The notes beneath the pieces are model-generated. The model was not told where the DNA came from, did not search any database, and saw only the letters and a list, made by a program, of their open reading frames with translations. Both the position numbers and the translations under genes were made by a program. Of a stretch of DNA of 46,722 nucleotides, positions 9,720 through 19,200 are shown piece by piece (the stretch's first letter is position 1; each line of letters opens with the position of its first letter). This DNA is from a virus. The DNA is taken from positions 1 through 46,722 of IMG/VR virus record IMGVR_UViG_3300034789_000199. One strand, given 5' to 3'.

Positions 9720-11255
9720 TTAGAACTCTACAACGATTTTGATGTCTTCAATTTGGTCGCCCGCCCTTGAGATTGCTCTCCTATTGTCTATGTAGATCAC
9801 TTTTCCTGAGTCCTTTTTCACTTCTGGTTTGGCGTAACCAGATGTAAATGACATACCTAAATCATATTCTGTGTTGTTTATAACACGTGTTGCTTCACCA
9901 GGAACTACAGGGAAGTTGATGTCAGGGTCAACAGATGTACCAGAACCCGAACCAACTATGGTGTTACCACCAGAAAACTCAACTTTGTTACCAGTAATCT
10001 CAGGGAATATACCATCAACTCTGTTTTGATAAAATTTCAAAACTTTAGTTATGGAGTTCCAAGAAACTACACGACCACGAGCAGTGACTTGTTGTCCACC
10101 CACAGTACGAGTTTGAGTTATGATTTCATCAGTATTAAATGATCCTGTGAAATCAGGAGAAAATATTACAGCGTTTGATGCTGACAAAGTAATCGCATCT
10201 GCTAATTCTTCTGTACCAAACTTAAATGGATTTAGAACTAGACCAATACGACGATAATCATTATCAGTAGGGAAGTCTCCAGATCCCTCTGAGTATGTAA
10301 ATTTGGTGTTAATCATAACTCGGAAACCACCTAACTCAATAGCAGGAGTAGATCCGTGACCACCTTTAGGTGGAATAATAACGTCAATAGCACCACCAGA
10401 TCCTGTACCAGAACCAATACCATTAACTTCATCAACAATGATCTTACCGAAGGAATAATTAGATCCTCCAGATGTAACTGTTGCAGAAACAATACGACCA
10501 CCATCTACAACGATAGAGATACGTCCACCAGTTCCATCTCCTCTTAGAGGGATGTTTTCATATGTACCATTGTTATATCCAGATCCAGATGATTGAATAA
10601 CAACAGTATCAATTTCTCCTCCTACAGCATCTGACTGAACAGCAGTGTCAACTAACACAGGCATATAGTCTGCTGAGAAGAATTTTAGAACCTGCCCCAC
10701 TGGGATGGTGTACATATACTTCCAACGATAACCATCAGCAGTGGTGATAATAGAAGTAGAAGTGCCAGTGGGTTCGATCGTACTAGGTTTACCGTTCGGA
10801 TCAGAGGGTGACGTTCCATTGTAGATACATTTGTAAACTTGATATGAACTGTTAACAACATAGAAATCAGCATCATATAGTTTAGTAGCACCACTAGAAG
10901 CAGTCTTACTAGATGAATAGTCGTTACGATACATATCGTAAACATAACCCAAACCACCAGTAGTTTGTTCTGGGGGTATCCAGTCAATACGACGTACAAC
11001 TTGAATAGCGTCACTAGCAAGGACACGCTTCATAGAAATCATATCGTCATATGCGTCTGAAAACTCTTGGAAAGAGTCTATAGGAGTTGGAGGATTATTC
11101 TCGTTATCCCATTCTTGAGGACGACCAATGAAAACATACAAACGGTCACGATTTGCACCCGCAACGATGTCACTCTGAGTCGAATCTGGTCCCTCAAGTG
11201 ATTTGATGAATTTTTCAGCGGTGAAAATTCTAAATTGATCGGTAAGTAATGCCAT
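9720..11255 (-). CDS. 8: Baseplate wedge protein gp8 homologue with repeat insertion, 511 aa
   Basis: The start (LLTDQFRIFTAEKFIKSL, DRLYVFIGRPQEWD), the middle (YQVYKCIYNG... TIEPTGTSTS... DGYRWKYMYTIPVGQ) and the C-terminus (GKVIYIDNRRAISRAGDQIEDIK) follow T4 gp8, whose C-terminus I recall as GEMIYMENRPPIIMAMDQTEEINI. T4 gp8 is a dimer in each of the six wedges. This protein is about 180 residues longer, mainly because of a GxGY-type cassette at about residues 220-300 and an added F-x-x-D-E-I-I-T module near 375-415. The ATG follows a TATAAATA late box by 22 nt and an AGGAAGG stretch about 10 nt upstream of the start. It sits next to the DUF4815 gene, 3 nt apart. High confidence. Confidence 0.9.
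   Translation of the reverse strand: MALLTDQFRIFTAEKFIKSLEGPDSTQSDIVAGANRDRLYVFIGRPQEWDNENNPPTPIDSFQEFSDAYDDMISMKRVLASDAIQVVRRIDWIPPEQTTGGLGYVYDMYRNDYSSSKTASSGATKLYDADFYVVNSSYQVYKCIYNGTSPSDPNGKPSTIEPTGTSTSIITTADGYRWKYMYTIPVGQVLKFFSADYMPVLVDTAVQSDAVGGEIDTVVIQSSGSGYNNGTYENIPLRGDGTGGRISIVVDGGRIVSATVTSGGSNYSFGKIIVDEVNGIGSGTGSGGAIDVIIPPKGGHGSTPAIELGGFRVMINTKFTYSEGSGDFPTDNDYRRIGLVLNPFKFGTEELADAITLSASNAVIFSPDFTGSFNTDEIITQTRTVGGQQVTARGRVVSWNSITKVLKFYQNRVDGIFPEITGNKVEFSGGNTIVGSGSGTSVDPDINFPVVPGEATRVINNTEYDLGMSFTSGYAKPEVKKDSGKVIYIDNRRAISRAGDQIEDIKIVVEF
10365..10600 (-). repeat. GxGY cassette inside gp8, shared with the 7028-aa protein
   Basis: This part of gp8 (SGSGYNNGTYENIPLRGDGT, then an IVVDGGRIVSATVTSGGSNY stretch and GSGGAIDVIIPP) aligns by eye along its full length with residues of the giant protein encoded at about 27910-28170 (GGTEYINGIYYNVPIAGDGE ... 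GSGGQLDVVIPAEG). The core gp8 fold of T4 lacks this insert. Boundaries are approximate. Confidence 0.65.
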
Positions 11256-11277
11256 TGGATACTATGTACCTTCCTTT

Positions 11278-11285
11278 TATTTATA
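11278..11285 (-). promoter_or_regulatory. T4-type late promoter for gp8
   Basis: Exact TATAAATA on the minus strand, in the 35-nt gap between the 623-aa gene and gp8, 22 nt before the gp8 start. This is one of the few real gaps in an otherwise overlapping operon, which supports a promoter role. Confidence 0.65.
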
Positions 11286-11290
11286 GTAGT

Positions 11291-13162
11291 TTAGTCAGGT
11301 TCGTTTCTGATGTAGGATGGATAATTTATAAATTGGATAACACCTATAGCACCTGACGTACCTCCAGTGATATTTTCATTCTTATTCCAAAGATAATTTC
11401 CTGAGTTTGCAACTGGATTTATACAGACAAGTTTTTTTGTAGTCGCATCCCAAGATTGGACTGTTGCTGTTACTCCACTTAAACTTCCTGTTACGGTTTC
11501 ACCTTGAACAAAGTCATTAGTGTTATTCATAACACGGAAGATAAACTCAATAGTTGCTAAATGCAAATCACCATCACCTAAAGCACCTGCAACTGAGACA
11601 GTAGGAGATCTATTAGGAAGAGACGAATCTGTCATTTGGTCTCCAACTTGGAACAATGAAGTGTTTTGTCCACCTAATGTTTCCTCAATACCATATAGAG
11701 ATGATGCAATACCACCATCAAGACTGATAGCATTTGCAAATTCTGTATTAGTATTTACTAGATCAGGAATACCATCTCCTGCTCCTTGTAATTCGTCATC
11801 ATCTTCAAATTTTTTATCTTGTATTAGACCAATAGGATCTGTTAACTGAACGATAGTATCACCTATAGAATCAACTAATACGTGTGGTTCAACACCAGTA
11901 GCACTAGATGATGCAACACCACCAACAAAATCAATAACTTGAGATATAGTATTTGATGATCCACCATCAATGAATGCTAGTTTATCAACTTCAAATACCA
12001 AATATAGTGCATTAATCTCAGGTCTCCAGTCATATACACGAGCAATTTTGTTACTTGAACTTTCAGATGTTCTTATAACACGATCACCTACATTAAATTT
12101 ATATTGACTAACACCATCATTATCATCAGCAAGAGTATCTAGGGTTACTTTTTGATCATATCTAAAATTAACAGCACGGTCACAACCAACAAAAGATGTA
12201 GGAGTTTTACCAGTATATCTGATAACTTCACTTCCAATTAATATTTTTCCTGATCCAGGATAAGGTGCAGTAGTCTCAACAAATATTGTTTGATCGGAAA
12301 TACTTACATTATTAATAAGACCAGTTAAATTATATAAAAATGAGTTAAATGCTTGTCTATTTCTAGACCTTTTGACTAAATCTGTATTTCTAGTAAAAAG
12401 AACTTGGGGTTCTGATGAGAAACCACCACCAGGATCTAAAACATCAATAGAAACTATTGAACCTAAATCTACAGTAGCGATTGCTCTGGCACCACCTCCA
12501 CCACCACCGTTGAGTAATATAACAGGAGGAGTTTGGAAATATTCACCTGCGTTTGATATATTTACTGCTTTAACAATACCAAATTCATCTACCTCTGCAA
12601 CTCCAGTAGCACCTTGTCCACCTCCACCAGATACGATGATATTAATATCACCATTTTCATAGTTAGATCCAGTATCTTCTAATGCTAAACCAGTTATTAA
12701 TCCAGTAACAGGTCTAAGTTCAGCACCTGCACCACCTCCACCATCTATTTCAGCAGTTGTGGCATCACTAAAATATTGATCCCCATTCGATAACATCTGA
12801 ATATACTGAAGAGAACCTGCGGGTGCAGTCAATGTTCCATCAGGAGCATATTGATCTTCGTCCCATAATATTGCTTTTGCAGCAGCACCATAACCATTAC
12901 CACTTGTGTTTATCTTAATCCTGAGAGGATCATATCCTTCACCTGGATCTAATACTTTTACAGCAGCAATTTGACCATTAGTAATTACAGGTTCAAGTAT
13001 TGCTTCTCTTAATGGTGTTCCACAATTTCCAACTTTTAATTCTGGAGGGTCCCCTGCCACATAGCCAGTACCCCCATCATTAACAAATACGTCCTTGATA
13101 CCGAACGTACTGTTAAAAATGGGTTCAATAACTGCTCCTGATCCTGGGACTGTTCTTGCCAT
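11291..13162 (-). CDS. GxGY-repeat virion structural protein, 623 aa
   Basis: The first about 265 residues consist of 30-residue modules with glycine-rich turns: GGTGYVAGDPPEL, PGEGYDPLRIKI, TGSNYENGDINIIVSGGGG, AGEYFQTPPVILLNGGGGGG and PGGGFSSEPQVLF. Such periodic short strands and Gly turns suggest a beta-solenoid. After residue 270 come IFVETTAPYPGSGKILIGSE and GEVIRYTGKT-like loops and a C-terminal FVQGETVTGSLSGVTATVQSW module. No catalytic motif is seen. The start codon overlaps the stop of the 559-aa gene (TAATG). The 30-residue module is the same family as in gp8, the 7028-aa protein and the 1102-aa protein, so it is almost certainly a virion component. Its place in the baseplate is unknown. 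Confidence 0.8.
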   Translation of the reverse strand: MARTVPGSGAVIEPIFNSTFGIKDVFVNDGGTGYVAGDPPELKVGNCGTPLREAILEPVITNGQIAAVKVLDPGEGYDPLRIKINTSGNGYGAAAKAILWDEDQYAPDGTLTAPAGSLQYIQMLSNGDQYFSDATTAEIDGGGGAGAELRPVTGLITGLALEDTGSNYENGDINIIVSGGGGQGATGVAEVDEFGIVKAVNISNAGEYFQTPPVILLNGGGGGGARAIATVDLGSIVSIDVLDPGGGFSSEPQVLFTRNTDLVKRSRNRQAFNSFLYNLTGLINNVSISDQTIFVETTAPYPGSGKILIGSEVIRYTGKTPTSFVGCDRAVNFRYDQKVTLDTLADDNDGVSQYKFNVGDRVIRTSESSSNKIARVYDWRPEINALYLVFEVDKLAFIDGGSSNTISQVIDFVGGVASSSATGVEPHVLVDSIGDTIVQLTDPIGLIQDKKFEDDDELQGAGDGIPDLVNTNTEFANAISLDGGIASSLYGIEETLGGQNTSLFQVGDQMTDSSLPNRSPTVSVAGALGDGDLHLATIEFIFRVMNNTNDFVQGETVTGSLSGVTATVQSWDATTKKLVCINPVANSGNYLWNKNENITGGTSGAIGVIQFINYPSYIRNEPD

Positions 13163-14841
13163 TACCTAATTTCTATAGTTCCATTCATAGATGAGTGGAT
13201 TGTGCATTGATAATATAAAGTTGTAGGTGCATCAAAAGGAACTGTAAATGACTGCATAGCAGTTTGTGATCCAGTAATACCTGTAGTATATGGAGTTCCT
13301 GAAAGACCAGTTGTAGACTGTATTCTTAGTGGATGAGATGATCCAGTAGTATTATTAAAATCGTATGTAAATCCACGATAAAGAATTATATTAGGATCTG
13401 TAGATCCTCCTGATGGTAATCCAGGTCCATTAACTGTATAGTTTGATTGTCCAACTGCACTGAATGTATATAAAATTGTTGGAGATGGTTTATATACAGT
13501 TGCATTATTATATCCTTTAATAACACTTGCTCCCGCAGGTGCACTAGAACCTTGACGTTTGAATCCTCTATCAACGTCTTCAAAAGTTGTACCATCATTA
13601 GCAACCTGTAGTTCACCATTAGTATCAATTTTAATTTTTTTGGTACCAATATGAATTTCAGTTCCTGTAGGAAGAACTAAGTTGTTACTTCCATCAAGCG
13701 ATATTTTTTTAGTACCACCACTACCAAATCTTATCTCAGAGTTTTCTGGAACTTCTAAATTACCAGATCCGTCAAACTTAATAGACTTTGCAGCATCACC
13801 ACCAAAACGAATATCTGTTCCTGTAGGTAAATCTAAATTGTTGTTTCCATCAAACTTAAGTTCTTTAGCAGAACCTGGAGTACCAAAACGGATAGAACTT
13901 GAAGCAGGAAGTTCAAGAATACCATCAGTATCAAATGATATATCACCAAAACCAAACTTTAGTTTCTGTGCACCAAGATCTACAGCACCATCTTCTTGTT
14001 CAGTAATTAATTTATTTTTAGATGAAATCTTAATATCACCAGATACTGCTAGTTCTTGTGTTTGGTTAGCAGTTCCTGTAGCACTAACTGTAACAGTACC
14101 ACGAGTAGCACCTGCTTCAGCAGTAAATGATGCAAATGTTGCTTCAATTTTATTACCATTAACATCCTCAATTTCTAGAGGTGTTCCCACTTTCATCGCA
14201 CTAAAACGTAAACGAAGACCTTCTTCTTCTGTAGAGTTTTCTGACGCTAATTTAGATGTAATAGTACGAGTAGCACCTGTGTCTATACTATGAACAGTAT
14301 GTGCTTTTCTCTTTCTACGAGTAATTTCTTGATCAGATCCTATAGAAATACCTGTATCATCCATCCAAATAGTAGAACTGGATAGATATAAATCCCTAAA
14401 CTTAAGTGAGTTACTACCTAAGTCATATGTGTTGTCGGTGTTTGGTAGAAAATGAGTTGAGATAACAACGTTATTAGAACCATTGTTAGTCAAGTTAGTA
14501 ATGGCATTGCCCCCACCGCCACCACTACCTTGTAAGTCATCACCAGGTTGGAATCTTGAGTTTGCTGTATTCCATTTTAGTACTTGACCATTTCCAATAC
14601 CAGTCAAGTCAACATCAGTCAAATTAGATGATGCCAGATCTCCTTCTGTAAATACTGTTCCATTCCATTTAAGGACTTGGTTTGTTGATGGTGATCCAAT
14701 ACTAACTTGCAAATTAGTATTATCACCAAGTTGGGTGTATAACTCGTTAATTACGTTATTAAGTTTTATAGCACCGTCTCTGAGGGTATCTCCTGTACCA
14801 TCATTTGCCGATACACCGACGTTTACATTCTGCTTAGCCAT
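13162..14841 (-). CDS. Repeat-containing virion protein with C-terminal cupredoxin-like domain, 559 aa
   Basis: Three parts are visible. Residues 1-60 (KQNVNVGVSANDGTGDTLRD, IKLNNVINELYTQLG) form an attachment motif I recall from marine phage structural proteins. Residues about 285-420 are 25-30-residue repeats of the form LP(T/A)(G/S)(T/S)xIRFG(x)3(K)xIKFDG(x)NNL, probably a beta-solenoid shaft. The C-terminal about 105 residues look like a cupredoxin: YRGFTYDFNNTTGSSHPLRI supplies H503 and YYQCTIHSSMNGTIEI supplies C546, H549 and M552, the His-Cys-His-Met set of type 1 copper sites with the C-x2-H-x2-M spacing of amicyanin. Real copper binding is untested. It is preceded by a CATAAATA late-type box and coupled to the 623-aa gene. 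Probably a peripheral baseplate or short fibre protein. Confidence 0.8.
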   Translation of the reverse strand: MAKQNVNVGVSANDGTGDTLRDGAIKLNNVINELYTQLGDNTNLQVSIGSPSTNQVLKWNGTVFTEGDLASSNLTDVDLTGIGNGQVLKWNTANSRFQPGDDLQGSGGGGGNAITNLTNNGSNNVVISTHFLPNTDNTYDLGSNSLKFRDLYLSSSTIWMDDTGISIGSDQEITRRKRKAHTVHSIDTGATRTITSKLASENSTEEEGLRLRFSAMKVGTPLEIEDVNGNKIEATFASFTAEAGATRGTVTVSATGTANQTQELAVSGDIKISSKNKLITEQEDGAVDLGAQKLKFGFGDISFDTDGILELPASSSIRFGTPGSAKELKFDGNNNLDLPTGTDIRFGGDAAKSIKFDGSGNLEVPENSEIRFGSGGTKKISLDGSNNLVLPTGTEIHIGTKKIKIDTNGELQVANDGTTFEDVDRGFKRQGSSAPAGASVIKGYNNATVYKPSPTILYTFSAVGQSNYTVNGPGLPSGGSTDPNIILYRGFTYDFNNTTGSSHPLRIQSTTGLSGTPYTTGITGSQTAMQSFTVPFDAPTTLYYQCTIHSSMNGTIEIR

Positions 14842-14865
14842 AGTAGGGGGTTTTTTCTACAGTTT

Positions 14866-14873
14866 TATTTATG
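14866..14873 (-). promoter_or_regulatory. Late-type promoter box for the 559-aa gene
   Basis: The minus strand reads CATAAATA, one base off the T4 late octamer. It ends 24 nt before the start at 14841 and lies in a short gap after the YHYH gene. Spacing matches the boxes before gp8, gp25 and the fibre gene. Confidence 0.5.
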
Positions 14874-16236
14874 TCATATCGAAGGAAGTTGTCGAATTAT
14901 CCAGTGTAAAATTCTGTATAGTAAAGTCAGGGTTGTTATTATCCCTGTCAAAATTAACTGGAGTCATATCGTATTTTCCAATACCACTGTCAAATTTGAG
15001 GATACTGGCATAATCTATAGTCGTTCCACTACCTGTTACAGTAAGGATCGCCAAATTACTTATTAAAGGTGAGTTTTGTGCTTGAGTAGATGCACCAACT
15101 GGACCAGTCAACACACATCTATAACGATAACCTGTCATAAATGGTTGAGCATTTATATTCAGTGTTGCTGATGTATTACCAGTTAAGTTAGACCAAGCAA
15201 ATCCACCATCTGTTGATACTTGCCACTGATATGCAATAGTATCATTTTGTGGTTGTATTTCTGCTAACAAACTAAACTGTTGAAGGTTTCCACTTTGAAT
15301 AGTAGCGTTTGTTGGTTGATTTGTAATTACAAGAGTAGGGGGTTGATCGGGAGTATCGCCACCATCATCAGTAGGTGGTGCAGTTTGTGTAAAACCATCA
15401 TTGGCAGGTACTACCATTGCCTCTTTCGAGGTCAAACCCATCATAAAAGGAAATACTGGATTTCCAGAATTATCTTCAGTAAGAAAGTATGCAAAAGTAC
15501 CACTAGGATACTCAGGTGTTACACAATGTCTACCGTTATGTGTATCTAACTTTCCTGTTCCACCAGTATATTCATAATCTTCCATAAACACACCTGCGGG
15601 GTATGTTGTATCATATGCAGGTCTTCCAGGTGCTTCTTGAGTTCTTACTGTCCATCCAGAAGACATTCTGATTACAGGTGTAGTGTTATCATTAGCATCT
15701 GTATATCCATAAGGACCATACACAGGATAACCATCAAAACTATAACCTATTATCTTAGAGTGACCATCAGGGTGTCTAATATTATCACCATTATATTGAG
15801 ATGAACCATAGTAATCATTATATCCTGCCATCACTTGATTGGCATTCCAACAATCTATGAAGTCGCTGTCGTTATAACGGTACTGACCACTTGACTCAGG
15901 ATACCCACCACAACTATCTTCTCCATAATTAACAGCAGAACCAATACCCGCTGCCACGTAGGAAAATCCTGACGGGGGCGACCCATCAGTTCCTGCACTA
16001 GGATTAAAGAAGACGACACCGTTTGCAGCAATACCAATAGCACCCAAACCGACAACCCCAGAATCAGACGTGTTTGATCCACCTCTGTAAACAAAGTTGT
16101 GGTTGAAAGCATATGATGTAATTGTGTTTGAATTGTTAGCATTAGGAAAAGTTCCTGAGTTCACTGGAGATGGCAAACCATCGCCAGTTACTGTTAGGAC
16201 ATTATTGCTACTATTATAGGATCCATTTGCTGCCAT
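14869..16236 (-). CDS. YHYH-domain plus Ig-like virion protein, 455 aa
   Basis: Residues about 10-275 match the YHYH domain family: GAIGIAANGVVFFNP (66-80), GHSKIIGYSFDGYPVYGPYG (158-177), DYEYTGGTGKLDTHNGRHCV (220-239) and TPEYPSGTFAYFL. The name-giving YHYH element is altered here to QYRYN (118-122), so the family's presumed His ligands are reduced. Residues about 300-400 form an Ig-like domain (PPTLVITNQPTNATIQSGNL, YQWQVSTDGG, YRYRCVLTG). The C-terminal 50 residues are Asp/Asn/Phe-rich and unassigned. The gene starts 8 nt after the stop of the 7028-aa gene. The latter carries its own copy of both domain types, so the pair may work together or be related by duplication. Probably a surface-exposed baseplate protein; the ligand is unknown. 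Confidence 0.85.
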   Translation of the reverse strand: MAANGSYNSSNNVLTVTGDGLPSPVNSGTFPNANNSNTITSYAFNHNFVYRGGSNTSDSGVVGLGAIGIAANGVVFFNPSAGTDGSPPSGFSYVAAGIGSAVNYGEDSCGGYPESSGQYRYNDSDFIDCWNANQVMAGYNDYYGSSQYNGDNIRHPDGHSKIIGYSFDGYPVYGPYGYTDANDNTTPVIRMSSGWTVRTQEAPGRPAYDTTYPAGVFMEDYEYTGGTGKLDTHNGRHCVTPEYPSGTFAYFLTEDNSGNPVFPFMMGLTSKEAMVVPANDGFTQTAPPTDDGGDTPDQPPTLVITNQPTNATIQSGNLQQFSLLAEIQPQNDTIAYQWQVSTDGGFAWSNLTGNTSATLNINAQPFMTGYRYRCVLTGPVGASTQAQNSPLISNLAILTVTGSGTTIDYASILKFDSGIGKYDMTPVNFDRDNNNPDFTIQNFTLDNSTTSFDMT

Positions 16237-16244
16237 AAGAGTAT

Positions 16245-19200
16245 TTAGTCGTCGTCAAAGATTTGGGTAGGTGTGAAGGAACTGAGTGTTGTTGCACCGA
16301 TGTTGACGGTAAGAACAGCAGCAGTTGATAGAACAGGGATTGCACCGTTAGATGTGATACCAACACGATATTCATCATTTGTATCTGCCTGTGTAGTAGC
16401 AGCAGTTGTATATGTAGAACTAATTGCTCCAGTGATATTGTTCCAACTTGATGTTCCATAATCTTTTTTCTGCCACTGATATGAAAGAGTTCCGTTGTTA
16501 ACGTTAATTGCTGAACCCATATACTGATGATTACCACATACGTAATTAAGAGTAGCAGGAGCATCAGCAGCGACTGTAATGCTAACACTACGTGTTGTAG
16601 CAGCATTAAATCCCGCAGCATATGTTGCGTAGTCTGCAACTTGATTACCGTTAAGACGATATACAACACCAGTCTCATATCTACTATTGCCACCATAAGC
16701 AGTAGCATCTTCACTAAAGTAAAGTGCGTGAGTAGCATTGGTAACATCGTTTTGATTAAACTGATATGTTGCTCCACGAACAAATACAAGTGTTGGTGCT
16801 TCAGTGCTTGAATTAAATTGACCACCAGTAAAGTTATAACCTTTTCCAGATCCTTGACCATAGTAAGGATGGTTAACAGACTTATCAGCAACATTAATTT
16901 GATAAGCAACAACATTAGATATTGTTACTTTTGCTGCAACTTGGAATGTAGCAGTCTGACCTTGGTTAACAGTAATATTTCTAGGTGATTCAGTTATTGT
17001 TATAAAGTTCTCTATGACTCCAGTACCACCTGTTACAGGTATGAAGTTAGGATCGTAAATATCAATACCACCATTTAATGCAGGTCCTGTAGGTCCTAAG
17101 AAATCATCTGCAACAGTTGTATTTGCAACAATAGTAGGTAATGAATATCCTTGACCTGCGTTCTTAACATCAATTCTTGCTACACCAACAAGTGCCTTAA
17201 TACGTCCACCAAATCCTGTTGAAGATATAACATCAACTTGTGGTCTTGTACTATAACCATCACCAGAGTTTGTTAATATCGCATTGGTAATACGTCCTTT
17301 TTCAATTTCAGCAAGTGCAGAAGCATTACGTCCTTTAACTGCTCCACCATACTCAAATGTAATTAGAGAGTTAGATGATTCAATAAGAGCAACTGTTCTT
17401 GTTTCTTCCTCACCATCAATGATAAGTTCATCACCTGCTTCAATAGGTGGTACAACTGTTGCTGCAATAACGTCAACATCAGAACCAACATAAGAGAATG
17501 CAACGAAGGTTGAACCTGCACGAGGAACTTCAGAGAAGATAATTCTAGAACCAACAATTTCAAAACCAATTCCAGGTTCCTGTATAACACCATTTAACTG
17601 ACAAATAATATTGTTCTCAGGTAAGATTGTATTTGATTGTACACCATCAGTTAAAGTCAATGAGTAGAACACTCCATTTAATTTTAAGTTGAATGAGTTA
17701 CGTAATGAATCAAAGTCGAATGATATATCATCTAATTGTCTTAACTTACCTTTATATACACCGTGGAAAGTTGATCCTATAGCAGGTGCTTCAGTAAACT
17801 GTATGTTATCTGAGAATGCTGTGAATGCGTAGTCAGCACCAGGTGGTTGTAAGATACCATTCACAAAGATCATCATATGTCCTGCGGGATCTGGGAAGTA
17901 TTGTGTACCATTTCCTTGAGTTAGTTTAAATGCCTTTTGTACACCATCAAATCCTCTAAAGAATCTACGTACTCTACCTCTTAAAGATCTAGCAGATGAA
18001 CAAGCACCTTTGAAACCATTGTCTCCAATAATTTGTGAGTTCTTCTGGAATGTTCCACTTGTTCCTTCTAAGTGGAGAACAGCACGAGTACCAAACTGTG
18101 TAATCTTAGCAATCTTACCGTATGCTGTTGTATCTGTTATTGTAACTGCTGCAACTCCTGTATATACGGATGGGAATAGAGTTCCAACTGGTACTTTAGC
18201 AAGTTGATATTGTGAATTACTTGCAATATCAGAAATAGTTACACCTTCTGGAGTTCCAGTTTCATTTGCAACAAATACGTAATTATTATTTGTATCAATC
18301 TCAGTAACAGTCACTGTCCAACCAATACTAATACCACCAGATTGAACCTGTAATACATCACCAACATTAAATGTATCAGTAACACCTGTATCAGTAATTA
18401 ACTGAACATATGTAAGTCTTGTAATTTGTCTACCGTGTACATACTCACCAAAATTAGGTAGAGTAACAAAAGATTCAATTTCAATAATTTGATCAGTAAC
18501 AGATCCATAGATAACATCTTGGGGTTTAAACTCTCCAGTTACTGTGGTGATGTCGTAAGTGATTCTACCACTCTGATTATCAATTAGTGCACCGTTATTG
18601 TTTCTAACAATTAGAGCAGTTGCTTTAGATCCAGTATCTGTAGAGAAGAACTTATCAGTTGCAATAAATTCACCCTGACGGAAATTAACAAGAAGTCTAT
18701 CGTGCTCATCAGCAAATGTACAAGTACCACCAGATGTAACACCTTCTATAGTATCACCTGCTGTAAATGTTCCATTGTAATCAATCAACTTAATATATGT
18801 CTCGTTATCAGTAGCAAGAACCTTACCAGTATTTTGAGTAGCACCTTGAACAACAACTGTCTCACCATTCTGAATCTTGATTCCAGTTCCACCACCTTGT
18901 GCAGAGAATGTATTACAGGTCATATATTTTGCCTGATACATAATATCTGCTAAATTATCTTCCATACGAACTATCTGAGCAGTAGCACCAGATGTTCCAC
19001 CGTAGATAACATCAGCAAGGTTGAAACCTGCTTTGATTGGTGTTGGTACATCACGTGTTCCATAAGTTGTAGGTACACGATCTACACCTGGATCTACTTC
19101 AACAGCGAGTGTATGTAACTGTGATGCTAGACCTGGACTTAGATATATTGGTTCTCCATCAATATATTCTGTAAGAACTATCTTATTAGATGTTGAATTA

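Noticed and set aside
13682-14293. Plus-strand open frame of 203 codons
   Set aside because: It lies opposite the repeats of the 559-aa gene, has no overlap logic or promoter and a low-complexity Ser/Pro/Leu composition typical of the antisense of Gly/Asp/Asn-rich coding.
16214-16915. Minus-strand Leu-rich frame of 233 codons that could be read as a membrane protein
   Set aside because: It is an alternative frame of the end of the giant gene and the start of the YHYH gene. The leucines come from out-of-frame reading of repeats, and the true frame has recognisable domains.
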